A DNA stretch of 36,044 bases, taken from contig CALBSO010000150.1 of assembly GCA_937968015.1 (NCBI GenBank), positions 1 to 36,044 of the forward strand, in the 5' to 3' direction. Under the pieces are notes generated by a model. The model did no database searches. It was not told where the DNA came from and saw nothing but the letters and a program-made list of their open reading frames with translations. The translations under genes and the position numbers were made by a program. The DNA comes from an uncultured Thermomicrobia bacterium (GTDB lineage Bacteria; Chloroflexota; Chloroflexia; Thermomicrobiales; JALYUS01). Positions 6,407 to 13,751 of the stretch are shown here, in pieces. Positions within the stretch are counted from its first letter, which is position 1, and each line of letters starts with the position of its first letter.

Positions 6407-8933
6407 CTACCTCCGCCTGCACCGCCGCGATCAGACCCTCGTAGATGAGGTCGCGGGTATTCTGCTCGATGCGCTGCGCGTCCACGGTGATGCGGGCCAT
6501 GCCGGTCTCCATCGCGACGCGGGCGACGGCCGCCGCCACCTTGGAGGGGACACGCAGATCGAGGCTCTTGGGCAAGATGTAATCGGGCCGCAGTTCGCTC
6601 TCGGTGACGAGGGCGGCAATCGCCTCCGCCGCCGCGATCTTCATCGCATCATTGATCCCCCGTGCTCGGACATCGAGCGCCCCCCGGAAGATACCGGGGA
6701 AGGCGACGGAGTTGTTCACCTGGTTCGGGTAGTCGCTGCGGCCCGTGGCGATCACCGCCGCGCCACCCGCACGGGCGGCATCGGGCGCGATCTCCGGCAC
6801 CGGGTTCGCCATCGCGAAGACGATCGCGCCGGGCGCCATGGACTGCACCATCTCCACCGTCACGCAGCCCGGCGCGGAGACGCCGATGAAGACATCCGCG
6901 CCTTCCAGCACGTCCGCGAGGGAGCCGTCCAGCCGCCCCGGATTCGTCCGCGCCGCGATTTCGTCCTTGAAGGAGTTCATCCCCGCGCGGCCCCGCGCGA
7001 GTGCGCCCTTCGTATCGCAGAGGACGACATCCTTCGCGCCCGCCAGCATGAGCAGGTCGGTGACGGCGATCCCCGCCGCGCCCGCGCCATTCATAATAAT
7101 GCGGACATCCTCGATCTTCTTGTCCACGAGCCGCAGGGCATTGATGAGCGCGGCGAGCGTGACGACCGCCGTGCCGTGCTGGTCATCGTGGAAGACGGGA
7201 ATATCGAGTTCCTCCTTCAACCGCCGCTCGATCTCGAAGCAGCGCGGCGCGGCGATGTCCTCCAGGTTGATGCCGCCGAAGGTCGGGGCAATCGCCTTCA
7301 CGATGTCCACGATCTCGTCCACCTGCCGCGCGGCGAGGCAGATCGGGAATGCCTCGACGCCCGCCAATGTCTGGAAGAGCACCGCTTTGCCCTCCATCAC
7401 GGGCAGTGCGGCGCGCGGCCCGATGTCGCCGAGGCCGAGGACGGCGGAACCATCCGTGACGATGGCAACGAGGTTCCCTTTCGCCGTCAGGTCATAGACG
7501 CTCATCGGGTTGGCGCGAATTTCCTCCGCCGGGGCGAGAGCGGCGGGCGGGACGTAGAGCATATTGAGCATGTGCTGATCGCGGATCGGGATCTTCGAGC
7601 GCACGGCGAGGACGCCGCCGTACCGCTCCCGCAGGTCAATCGCCTCCTCGCGGAAGGTCATCTCGCGGTGGTGCGGACGATGGTTCTCCATCAACCGCCC
7701 CTCGTAACAGTACCGGAGGGTACGCTCCGCGACCTCGTCCGGATCGGCGCGTAGACGGGCCTCCATCGCCTCATTCGTCGCCCGCGCAACGGCTGCCGCG
7801 ACGGCCGGGGCGACCCGGAAGTCGAAGATCGCGGGGACAATGTGATCGGCGTGCAGTTCGTCCGATGCGACCAGCCCAGCCAGCGCCTCGGCGGCGTAGC
7901 GGAGGGTGCGCAGGCGGATATTGCGGGCGCGGCAATCGAGAAGCCCCCGGAAGAAGCCAGGGAAGACGAGCGCGACATCGAGTTGATTCGTGTAGTCGCT
8001 GCGGCCCGTGGCGACGATCTTTGCGCCCGCCTCCCGCGCGACGATCGGGTCAATCTCCGGCTGCGGCACGGCGAGGGCGAAGACAATGGCATCTTTCGCC
8101 ATCGTCGCGACCATCTCGCCGGTCAGGAGATCGCCGGCGGAGAGGCCGATGAAGACATCCGCCCCCTTGATGACATCGCCGAGCGTGCCCATCCGGTTCT
8201 CAGGGTTCGTCTCCTTCGCGAGGTATGCCTTCGCCCAGTTCATCCGCTCCTCGCGGTAGGAATAGATCGCCCCCGCGCGGTCGCAGACGACGAGGTCGTG
8301 CGCGCCCATCCGCCGCAAGAGCCGCGCCACACCGATCCCCGCGACGCCCGCGCCGTTGATGACGATCCGGCAGCGCTCCAGCGACTTGCCGACGACCTTC
8401 AGGGCGTTGATCAGGGCGGCATAGACGAGGACGCCGGTGCCGTGGTGACCATTCGCGAAGACGGGGACGGTCGCGGCCTTCTCCAGATGATCGGCAACGG
8501 AGAAGGAGTGCGGCGCGGCCATCGTATCGAGGCAAATCGCGCCGAAGGTCGGCGTCATCGCGTTGACGGTCTGGACGACGCGGCTGATATCGCTGGTGTT
8601 AAGCGCAATCGGGAAGGCATCAATGCCCGCGAAGGTCTTGAAGAGGACGGACTTTGCCTCCATCAGGGGCAGAGCCGCCTCCGGCTGTGGTTCGGGGCCG
8701 CCGGTGAGCCCCGTGCCGTCGGTGACGATGGCGACGGTGTTACCGCGCATGGTCAGATCGAAGGAGCGCTCGGCATCGCGGGCGATCTCCAGGCACGGCT
8801 CGGCCACGCCGGGCGTGTAGACGAGGGAGAGCACCGAGGCGTCGCGCACCGGTATCTTGCTCTCCACCCCAATCACGCCCCGGTACTTCCGCCGGTAATC
8901 CAGCGCCTGCTGGCCCATCCGCCGCTCGCTCAT
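6387..8933 (-). CDS. Tandem-fused double malic enzyme, N-terminal half degenerate
   Basis: A single 848-aa reading frame contains two complete malic-enzyme units, residues 1-424 and 425-848; ordinary bacterial malic enzymes have one, sometimes fused to a phosphotransacetylase-like domain. The C-terminal unit keeps the expected malate/NAD(P) site: Tyr460, GLGDIGP, MEGK (Lys516), NLED (Glu558, Asp559), FHDDQHGTA (Asp584) and GAGAAGIA. The N-terminal unit keeps YTPGVAEP (Tyr39), Lys94 and GAGVAGIG, but the metal-binding FHDDQHGTA has become FANGHHGTG and NLED has become CLDT, so it is probably non-catalytic. The role would be oxidative decarboxylation of malate to pyruvate. The start at 8933 is preferred over an upstream ATG at 8975 because GGGGG precedes it. 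It is monocistronic, with its stop inside a heptad array. Confidence 0.9.
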   Translation of the reverse strand: MSERRMGQQALDYRRKYRGVIGVESKIPVRDASVLSLVYTPGVAEPCLEIARDAERSFDLTMRGNTVAIVTDGTGLTGGPEPQPEAALPLMEAKSVLFKTFAGIDAFPIALNTSDISRVVQTVNAMTPTFGAICLDTMAAPHSFSVADHLEKAATVPVFANGHHGTGVLVYAALINALKVVGKSLERCRIVINGAGVAGIGVARLLRRMGAHDLVVCDRAGAIYSYREERMNWAKAYLAKETNPENRMGTLGDVIKGADVFIGLSAGDLLTGEMVATMAKDAIVFALAVPQPEIDPIVAREAGAKIVATGRSDYTNQLDVALVFPGFFRGLLDCRARNIRLRTLRYAAEALAGLVASDELHADHIVPAIFDFRVAPAVAAAVARATNEAMEARLRADPDEVAERTLRYCYEGRLMENHRPHHREMTFREEAIDLRERYGGVLAVRSKIPIRDQHMLNMLYVPPAALAPAEEIRANPMSVYDLTAKGNLVAIVTDGSAVLGLGDIGPRAALPVMEGKAVLFQTLAGVEAFPICLAARQVDEIVDIVKAIAPTFGGINLEDIAAPRCFEIERRLKEELDIPVFHDDQHGTAVVTLAALINALRLVDKKIEDVRIIMNGAGAAGIAVTDLLMLAGAKDVVLCDTKGALARGRAGMNSFKDEIAARTNPGRLDGSLADVLEGADVFIGVSAPGCVTVEMVQSMAPGAIVFAMANPVPEIAPDAARAGGAAVIATGRSDYPNQVNNSVAFPGIFRGALDVRARGINDAMKIAAAEAIAALVTESELRPDYILPKSLDLRVPSKVAAAVARVAMETGMARITVDAQRIEQNTRDLIYEGLIAAVQAEVGVASSK

Positions 8934-9161
8934 GATCCAGAATCCCCCTTGAGAATAGTGCGCACCCACCACCAATCAGCAAACAAGGGAGGATTGTAGC
9001 ACAGCCCGCTCGCATCACTGGACACTTTTTCGGGGATCAGGTCATGACCACGAATGCAATAATGACGTTGCAGCGCCGATGATGGGAATGATGCCGTCAG
9101 AGATGGGCGGACAGGAAAAACAAGCGAACGGTTGAGCAGGCGCGAGCAAGTGCCGAGCCGT

Positions 9162-9731
9162 TCACTGCACGATAATCGTCACGATATTCGAGGCCGCCTC
9201 CCCTCTCCTGTCGAGCAGCGTGAACTGCGCGTGGTAAGTCCCTGGCTGCATATATTGATGTGCGGCCGAGCGCGAGATGGTCGCGACTGTGGGGGTCGCG
9301 GTGGGTATCTTCGGGGTGGCGGTCGACCCGCCCGGTGTCTGCGTCGGGGAGATGATCACCGCGCAATACGTGTTGTAGACCACCGGCGTGCCCTCGCCGA
9401 AGTCCCAGCGCTCCCCTTCGCAGCCAAAATGACCCGTCACCTCGACGTCGAACCGCACGGTGAGCGGCGCGGGTCCACGATCAGGGGTTGCGGTGAGTAC
9501 GATTCGATCTATCCCCGGCGGCCCGGTCGTGGTGGTGCCAGGCCGCACGGGGGCCTCCGTCGGCGTTGATGTCGCGGTCCCTGTACTAGCGGATAGAGAT
9601 GCTGGCGTCATCGTTCCGGCGGGTATGACGGTTGGAGTGGGAGGCGTGGGGATGCCGTCGCAGCCGACCAGCAGGGCGAGGAATACAATCCCCATCTCGG
9701 CAGGCAATACGGCCCCGCGCCACACCTTCAT
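9162..9731 (-). CDS. Secreted lipoprotein with a PKD-like domain
   Basis: Predicted surface lipoprotein, 189 aa. It has a short N-region, a hydrophobic core and a lipobox-like LLVGC with Cys24, then a Thr/Pro/Ser-rich linker (about 28-70). The rest resembles a PKD immunoglobulin-like fold: LTATPDRGPAPLTVRFDVEV, WDFGEG and the closing HQYMQPGTYHAQFTLLD followed by VTIIV. A second Thr/Pro-rich insert interrupts the domain between WDFGEG and HQYMQPG, so the fold may be split by a flexible loop. AACAGGAGC lies upstream of the start. It is divergent from parA. PKD domains usually mediate adhesion or substrate contact at the cell surface; no enzyme domain is present. Confidence 0.8.
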   Translation of the reverse strand: MKVWRGAVLPAEMGIVFLALLVGCDGIPTPPTPTVIPAGTMTPASLSASTGTATSTPTEAPVRPGTTTTGPPGIDRIVLTATPDRGPAPLTVRFDVEVTGHFGCEGERWDFGEGTPVVYNTYCAVIISPTQTPGGSTATPKIPTATPTVATISRSAAHQYMQPGTYHAQFTLLDRRGEAASNIVTIIVQ

Positions 9732-9902
9732 AATCGGATAAAGCTCCTGTTACTACCGAAAGAGCAAACCACTTGGTCGCACTTTATCAGGGATTGGGCT
9801 GGGTGAGGATTTGCACCCCCAAGAGGCCGAACTGACGCGCGATCCGGCACTCCAAGGGACGACGCTCTTCGCGCTGGCGTGCGAGCGCCGCCTGCGCTTC
9901 CC

Positions 9903-9931
9903 TTGCCTTCCCTCCAAACTTCGGGTATTGT
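9903..9931 (+). promoter_or_regulatory. Predicted sigma-70-type promoter of parAB
   Basis: TTGCCT (9903-9908), 17-bp spacer, TATTGT (9926-9931). The start of transcription would be near 9938, upstream of the GTG at 10006 but downstream of the ATG at 9811. This supports the shorter ParA start. Confidence 0.45.
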
Positions 9932-10005
9932 ACGGACACCGGAGCGGCGAACGGAGCAGGGGTGCGGATCGCGGCTGGTTTCCGGATGGGGAGCGGGGAA
10001 CCCAG

Positions 10006-10812
10006 GTGCCACGAACCAAAGCGGACAACGGACGCGCGGTGCCGGTGATCGCCTTCTTCAATCAGAAGGGCGGCACAGCGAAGACGACGAGCACGCTCAA
10101 TGTCGGCGCGGCATTGGCGGAACGTGGCCACCGGACGCTCGCCATTGACCTCGACCCGCAGGCAAGCCTGACGATGGCCCTCGGTGTGGATGTCCTGACG
10201 CTCGAATCCTCCTCGTATGACCTCCTCGTGGACGACGCAGTCGAGATCAAGGATGTCGCGCGGGCGACAAGTATCGAGAACTTCTCCGTTGTGCCGAGCC
10301 ACCCGGACCTCGCCGCCGCCGAACTGCAACTGCTCAATGCCCTCGAACGGGAGCGCGCCCTCGCCCGTAAGTTGACGCCGGAAGCCTTGGCAGCACTCGA
10401 CATCGAGTACTTGCTGATTGACAGCCCGCCCTCGCTCAACGTCGTCTCGATCAACATCCTCGTCGCGGCGGAGTACCTGATTATCCCGATCGAGCCGCAC
10501 CCGCTCTCGGTGATGGTGCTGCCGAAACTATTCGAGATGGTCGGGCGGGTGCAGCGGCTGAACGCGAAACTGAAGATCGTCGGCTTTTTGCCAACCAAGG
10601 TGCATACCACCTCGCGCCTCGCGGCGGACATGATTGACGACCTGCGCACGGGTTTCCCGGACCTACTGATCCTGCCAAGTATCCCCCTCTCCGTGCGCGG
10701 CGCGGAGGCGGTGGCGCAATACACGAGCATCCTCGCCTACAGCCCCAAATCCCCGATCGCGGAGGCATACCGGCAGGTGGCGCGGAAGGTGGAGAAGGAG
10801 ATCCGGCCATGA
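10006..10812 (+). CDS. parA: ParA/Soj-type partition ATPase
   Basis: P-loop ATPase of the ParA/MinD family, 268 aa from the chosen GTG. The deviant Walker A is FNQKGGTAKTTSTLNVG near the N-terminus, Walker A' is LAIDLDPQASLT, and Walker B is YLLIDSPPSLNV. Known ParA proteins bind nucleoid DNA as ATP dimers and move ParB-parS complexes during segregation. The GTG at 10006 is preferred because it has GGGGAGCGGGGA upstream, a promoter just before it, and a normal short N-terminus; the frame stays open back to 9811, but those extra 65 residues are arginine-rich and unlike ParA. Its stop overlaps the parB start by 4 nt. The usual chromosomal parAB neighbours (gidA/rsmG) are absent here. The short form without an N-terminal HTH fits Soj or type Ib. 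Confidence 0.92.
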   Translation: MPRTKADNGRAVPVIAFFNQKGGTAKTTSTLNVGAALAERGHRTLAIDLDPQASLTMALGVDVLTLESSSYDLLVDDAVEIKDVARATSIENFSVVPSHPDLAAAELQLLNALERERALARKLTPEALAALDIEYLLIDSPPSLNVVSINILVAAEYLIIPIEPHPLSVMVLPKLFEMVGRVQRLNAKLKIVGFLPTKVHTTSRLAADMIDDLRTGFPDLLILPSIPLSVRGAEAVAQYTSILAYSPKSPIAEAYRQVARKVEKEIRP

Positions 10813-11816
10813 ACAGTAAACCGAGAAAGTTTGCCGTCGTCGCCGATCTCCTGAAGGACACCTCGTCGCGCGGGGCGGGCGTCGAGGAGATGATGAATGC
10901 GAAGCAAATTCGCTGCGACCGGATCGTGCCCGACCCCGATCAGCCGCGCAAATCCTTCCCGCAGGAGTCCCTGGAAGAACTCGCCGCCTCGCTGAAGTCG
11001 CGCGGCGTGCTCCAACCGATCGCCGTCTGGTATGACCGCCCGAATGACCGCTACGTCATCATCCACGGCGAGCGGCGCTGGCGGGCGGCGGGGATTGCAG
11101 GCCTGGAGATGCTCCCCGCCATCGTGCGTGAGGATCAGGCATCGAGCGAGCGGTTGATTGACCAGTTGATGGAGAACTTGCAGCGCGAGGACCTCAACGA
11201 TGTGGATCGCGCCGATGGCCTCGCCCACCTCAAGGAGGCGTTGGGTGGCGTCGCGTGGGAGCGCGTGGCGGAGGCGGTCGGCATCGGACGGACGCGCCTC
11301 TTCCAGTTGCTCGATCTGCTCGACCCGAAGAAGACGCCCGAGCCGGAGCAGCAGGCGATCCGCAAGGGAGAACTGACCGAGAAGCACATCCGCGTGCTGC
11401 GGCGCGTCTCCGGCCCCCTGCGCGAGGGGCTGCGCCGCGTGATGATCGAGGACAAACTCTCCGCGAAGGAGGCCGACATGGCTGCCGACGCCCTCGTGCA
11501 GAACCCGAGCATGAATATCAACACGACAGCGGAGCAGGTCGCCGAGGCCGTCCGCCGCATCCGCGTGGAAGCGAAGACGCCGCGCGAGCCGGAACCGCGC
11601 ATGAACCTGCGCGGCCTTCTCCCCCCCGGCCAGACCCTCCCCGCGATGGACGCCGCGGCCCTCCGCGATGTGCAGGCGAGCGCCGAACGCCTGCTGCGCT
11701 ACCTCCTCGCCATGTCCACCGAACCCCTCGACCCCGCCGAGGCCACGCGCCTCCGCCCCCTCATCCGCCGCCTCCGCGACACCGCCGACCTCTACCTCGA
11801 TTCGGTGAAGGAGTAA
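10809..11816 (+). CDS. parB: ParB-type centromere-binding/CTPase protein
   Basis: ParB/Spo0J-family protein, 335 aa, coupled to parA by an ATGA overlap. The N-terminal ParB/Srx domain (about 33-125) has the boxes PDPDQPRKSF, LKSRGVLQPIAVW and GERRWRAAG, the last being the CTP-binding arginine box. A central HTH (about 145-180) includes VAEAVGIGRTRLFQLLDLL, and ELTEKHIRVLRR follows. The C-terminus is Arg/Asp-rich and ends RLRDTADLYLDSVKE, a plausible dimerisation helix. The protein should bind parS and spread. I did not find a full parS palindrome (TGTTTCACGTGAAACA type) in this window, so the binding site may be divergent or elsewhere. Family assignment is firm; whether it serves the chromosome or another replicon is open. 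Confidence 0.92.
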   Translation: MNSKPRKFAVVADLLKDTSSRGAGVEEMMNAKQIRCDRIVPDPDQPRKSFPQESLEELAASLKSRGVLQPIAVWYDRPNDRYVIIHGERRWRAAGIAGLEMLPAIVREDQASSERLIDQLMENLQREDLNDVDRADGLAHLKEALGGVAWERVAEAVGIGRTRLFQLLDLLDPKKTPEPEQQAIRKGELTEKHIRVLRRVSGPLREGLRRVMIEDKLSAKEADMAADALVQNPSMNINTTAEQVAEAVRRIRVEAKTPREPEPRMNLRGLLPPGQTLPAMDAAALRDVQASAERLLRYLLAMSTEPLDPAEATRLRPLIRRLRDTADLYLDSVKE

Positions 11817-11902
11817 GAGATTCAGGACAACGTCTGAAACATGCCAGGGAATCCCGAATCCGAGCAACCCGCACCCGGAATATCCGTAGACATCAATAGG
11901 CG

Positions 11903-12586
11903 ATGCCGATGGGCGGCAACGCGGGAGGGAGCAACGGCATCGCCACGGTACGAATGCGTGAACCAGTCAACGGGCTGACCCATCTGGCGGGCGTGCTGCT
12001 CTCGATGATCGCGCTCGTCGTGCTGTTGTCGCTGGCGATTGCGGCGCGAGATGCGCGGCAGGTGATCGCCTTCACGATCTTCGGCCTCAGCCAGATCGCC
12101 CTCTACACCGCGAGCACCCTTTACCATTCCCTCCCGCTCTCCCCAAAGGGTGTCGCGCGCCTCAGGCGGATAGACCATATGATGGTCTTCGTCCTGATCG
12201 CCGGGACGTATACGCCGATTTGCCTCGTCGCGCTCGGTGGCGGCTGGGGTTGGAGCCTCCTCGCGGTCGTCTGGGGGTTGGCAATCGGCGGCCTGATCCT
12301 CAAGACGCGCTGGATGCACGCCCCGAAATGGCTCTCCACCGGCATCTATCTCTTAATGGGTTGGACCGTGATCGTCGCCGCCCCTGTGCTCTTCCACAAA
12401 CTGCCGGCGGGGGCGCTCGTCTGGCTGCTCGCGGGCGGCATCATCTACACCATCGGCGCGGTCATCCATGCCCTCAAGCGGCCGAACCTGATTCCCGGCG
12501 TCTTCGAGGCGCACGCCCTCTGGCACCTCTTTGTCCTCGGTGGCAGCGCCTGCTTCTTCTGGATGGTCGTCCGATATGTCGCCTGA
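11903..12586 (+). CDS. Hemolysin III/PAQR-family membrane protein
   Basis: Seven-helix membrane protein of the hemolysin III (YqfA/TrhA-like, PAQR) family, 227 aa. The family's metal-binding residues are recognisable: Ser and His in ASTLYHSL (Sx3H), the Asp in RRIDHMMVF, and HALWH (Hx3H) near the C-terminus. Bacterial members are linked to membrane-lipid homeostasis and fluidity rather than proven haemolysis. The start is uncertain: the ATG at 11903 has only a weak ribosome site, and an ATG at 11954 (MREPVNGLTHL) begins where family homology starts. The stop is followed by GGAACGAGGAGCG-like sequence related to the array at 6330. It lies after parB with an 86-bp gap and is probably separately expressed. 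Confidence 0.85.
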   Translation: MPMGGNAGGSNGIATVRMREPVNGLTHLAGVLLSMIALVVLLSLAIAARDARQVIAFTIFGLSQIALYTASTLYHSLPLSPKGVARLRRIDHMMVFVLIAGTYTPICLVALGGGWGWSLLAVVWGLAIGGLILKTRWMHAPKWLSTGIYLLMGWTVIVAAPVLFHKLPAGALVWLLAGGIIYTIGAVIHALKRPNLIPGVFEAHALWHLFVLGGSACFFWMVVRYVA

Positions 12587-13037
12587 GAAGGAACGAGGAG
12601 CGGGTACCGTGTAACGAGCATGGCGCGGCGCACTTGGGCGTATCAGTCAGGCGCGTCCTATCGTCAGAATCCTCTTCCCCACATGGATCTATCGCGCATT
12701 CACCCTCCCTGCGGCAGGTCCCGCCGCATCGGCGCGCTCGTCTGTACGAACAACTCCGATGTAAGTTCGGCTGGAAGTGAACCTATTTTCACGCCTCGCC
12801 CATTCAATAGATGGGGACGTTCTGGTCCTCGCCTCATTGACACAGGGAGGTATGCAATGTCAGGTCGGGTTCAAGGGTGATTCAGACTCGGTGTCGCCGG
12901 CGCGCTCCTTGGCGCCACATTGCTCGTCGGGGGGTGGCGCGGTCAGCACCGAGGGCACGGATGGCGACGCCCTGAGCACGTGAAGGTCACGCTGCGCCGC
13001 AGCGAAACCGCACACGCCAACAGTCTCATTACTCGTT
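12587..13037. other. Intergenic region without an intact gene
   Basis: About 450 bp between two convergent genes. It contains a degenerate GAAGGAACGAGGAGCG tail after the PAQR gene, a small GTGAA/TTCAC dyad near 12780-12795, a broken short reading frame at 12857-12983, and a 6-bp stem CGCTGC/GCAGCG near 13000. The remaining open frames look like noise. Confidence 0.6.
12857..12983 (+). pseudogene. Possible remnant of a secreted-protein gene
   Basis: An ATG at 12857 has a good ribosome site (GGGAGG, 7 nt upstream) but meets an in-frame TGA after seven codons (12878-12880). Reading on in the same frame gives FRLGVAGALLGATLLVGGW, which looks like a signal-peptide core preceded by basic residues if the TGA was once an Arg codon. 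After the run of six G near 12934, the next frame gives GGAVSTEGTDGDALST and a stop at 12983. One nonsense change and one frameshift would therefore restore a short secreted peptide or the start of a longer gene. The evidence is thin. Confidence 0.25.
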
Positions 13038-13063
13038 CTGGCTACTGGCTACTGGCTACTCGT
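13038..13063. repeat. CTGGCTA heptad array on the kdpE-like stop codon
   Basis: Three perfect copies of CTGGCTA (13038-13058) followed by CTCG. Read on the minus strand the unit is TAGCCAG, and the first TAG is the stop codon of the response regulator. Every frame meets a TAG within the 21 bp. Confidence 0.88.
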
Positions 13064-13751
13064 CAGCGATGAAGCGGTAGCCGACGCCGGGTTCGGTGAT
13101 GAGGACGCGGGGGTGGGCGGGGTCAGCCTCCAGTTTGCGGCGCAGTTGATTGATGTAGACGCGCAGATACTGTGCTTCGTCGCCGTATTCCGGGCCCCAG
13201 ACGCGCTGGAGGAGCATGCGTTGTGTGAGGACTTTGCCCGCCGCGCGCGCCAGTTCGGCGAGTAGTTGCCACTCGGTTGGCGTCAGATGCACGTCCACGT
13301 CATCACGGGTGACGATCCGCCGTGCGAAATCAACCGCGACCGCTCCCGCGTGGATCACGGGTTCCCCGCTGGCCATTTCCGGCCGGTGGCGGAGCGCGAC
13401 ACGGATGCGGGCGAGCAGTTCGTTCATGCTGAAGGGTTTGGTGAGGTAATCGTCCGCGCCGAGATCGAGGGCGGTCACTTTGTCCCGGTCTTCTCCCCGC
13501 GCCGAGAGGACGATGATCGGCACTTTCGACCACGTCCGCACATCCTGCACGACATCGAAACCGCTTTTGCCTGGCATGACAAGATCGAGGATGACGACAT
13601 CCGGCGGATGGACGGCGAGCAGGTCGAGCGCCTCCTCGCCATCAGCGGCGGTCTGGACATCGTACCCGTGCCCTTTGAGCGCGGCCCGGAGGGCGCGGAG
13701 GATCTGCGGCTCATCATCCACGATGAGGACACGAACAGGTGACGCGCTCAT
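13056..13751 (-). CDS. KdpE-like OmpR-family response regulator
   Basis: Two-domain response regulator, 231 aa. The receiver domain (about 7-120) has the acidic pair VDDE, the phosphorylation site Asp56 in VILDLVMPGKSG, and Lys in DDYLTKPFS. The OmpR/PhoB winged-helix domain (about 135-228) contains LTPTEWQLLAELARAAGKVLTQRMLLQRVWG and YLRVYINQLRRKLE, closely matching KdpE. It would bind promoter DNA once phosphorylated by the kinase encoded next to it; the ATG overlaps the kinase stop by 4 nt. KdpE classically controls the KdpFABC potassium pump, but no kdp pump genes are in this window, so the target is unknown. The stop codon lies in a heptad array. Confidence 0.92.
   Translation of the reverse strand: MSASPVRVLIVDDEPQILRALRAALKGHGYDVQTAADGEEALDLLAVHPPDVVILDLVMPGKSGFDVVQDVRTWSKVPIIVLSARGEDRDKVTALDLGADDYLTKPFSMNELLARIRVALRHRPEMASGEPVIHAGAVAVDFARRIVTRDDVDVHLTPTEWQLLAELARAAGKVLTQRMLLQRVWGPEYGDEAQYLRVYINQLRRKLEADPAHPRVLITEPGVGYRFIADE

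Noticed and set aside
6357..7754. 465-aa plus-strand open frame opposite the malic enzyme
   Set aside because: Composition typical of antisense GC-rich coding sequence; the minus strand has clear malic-enzyme motifs throughout.
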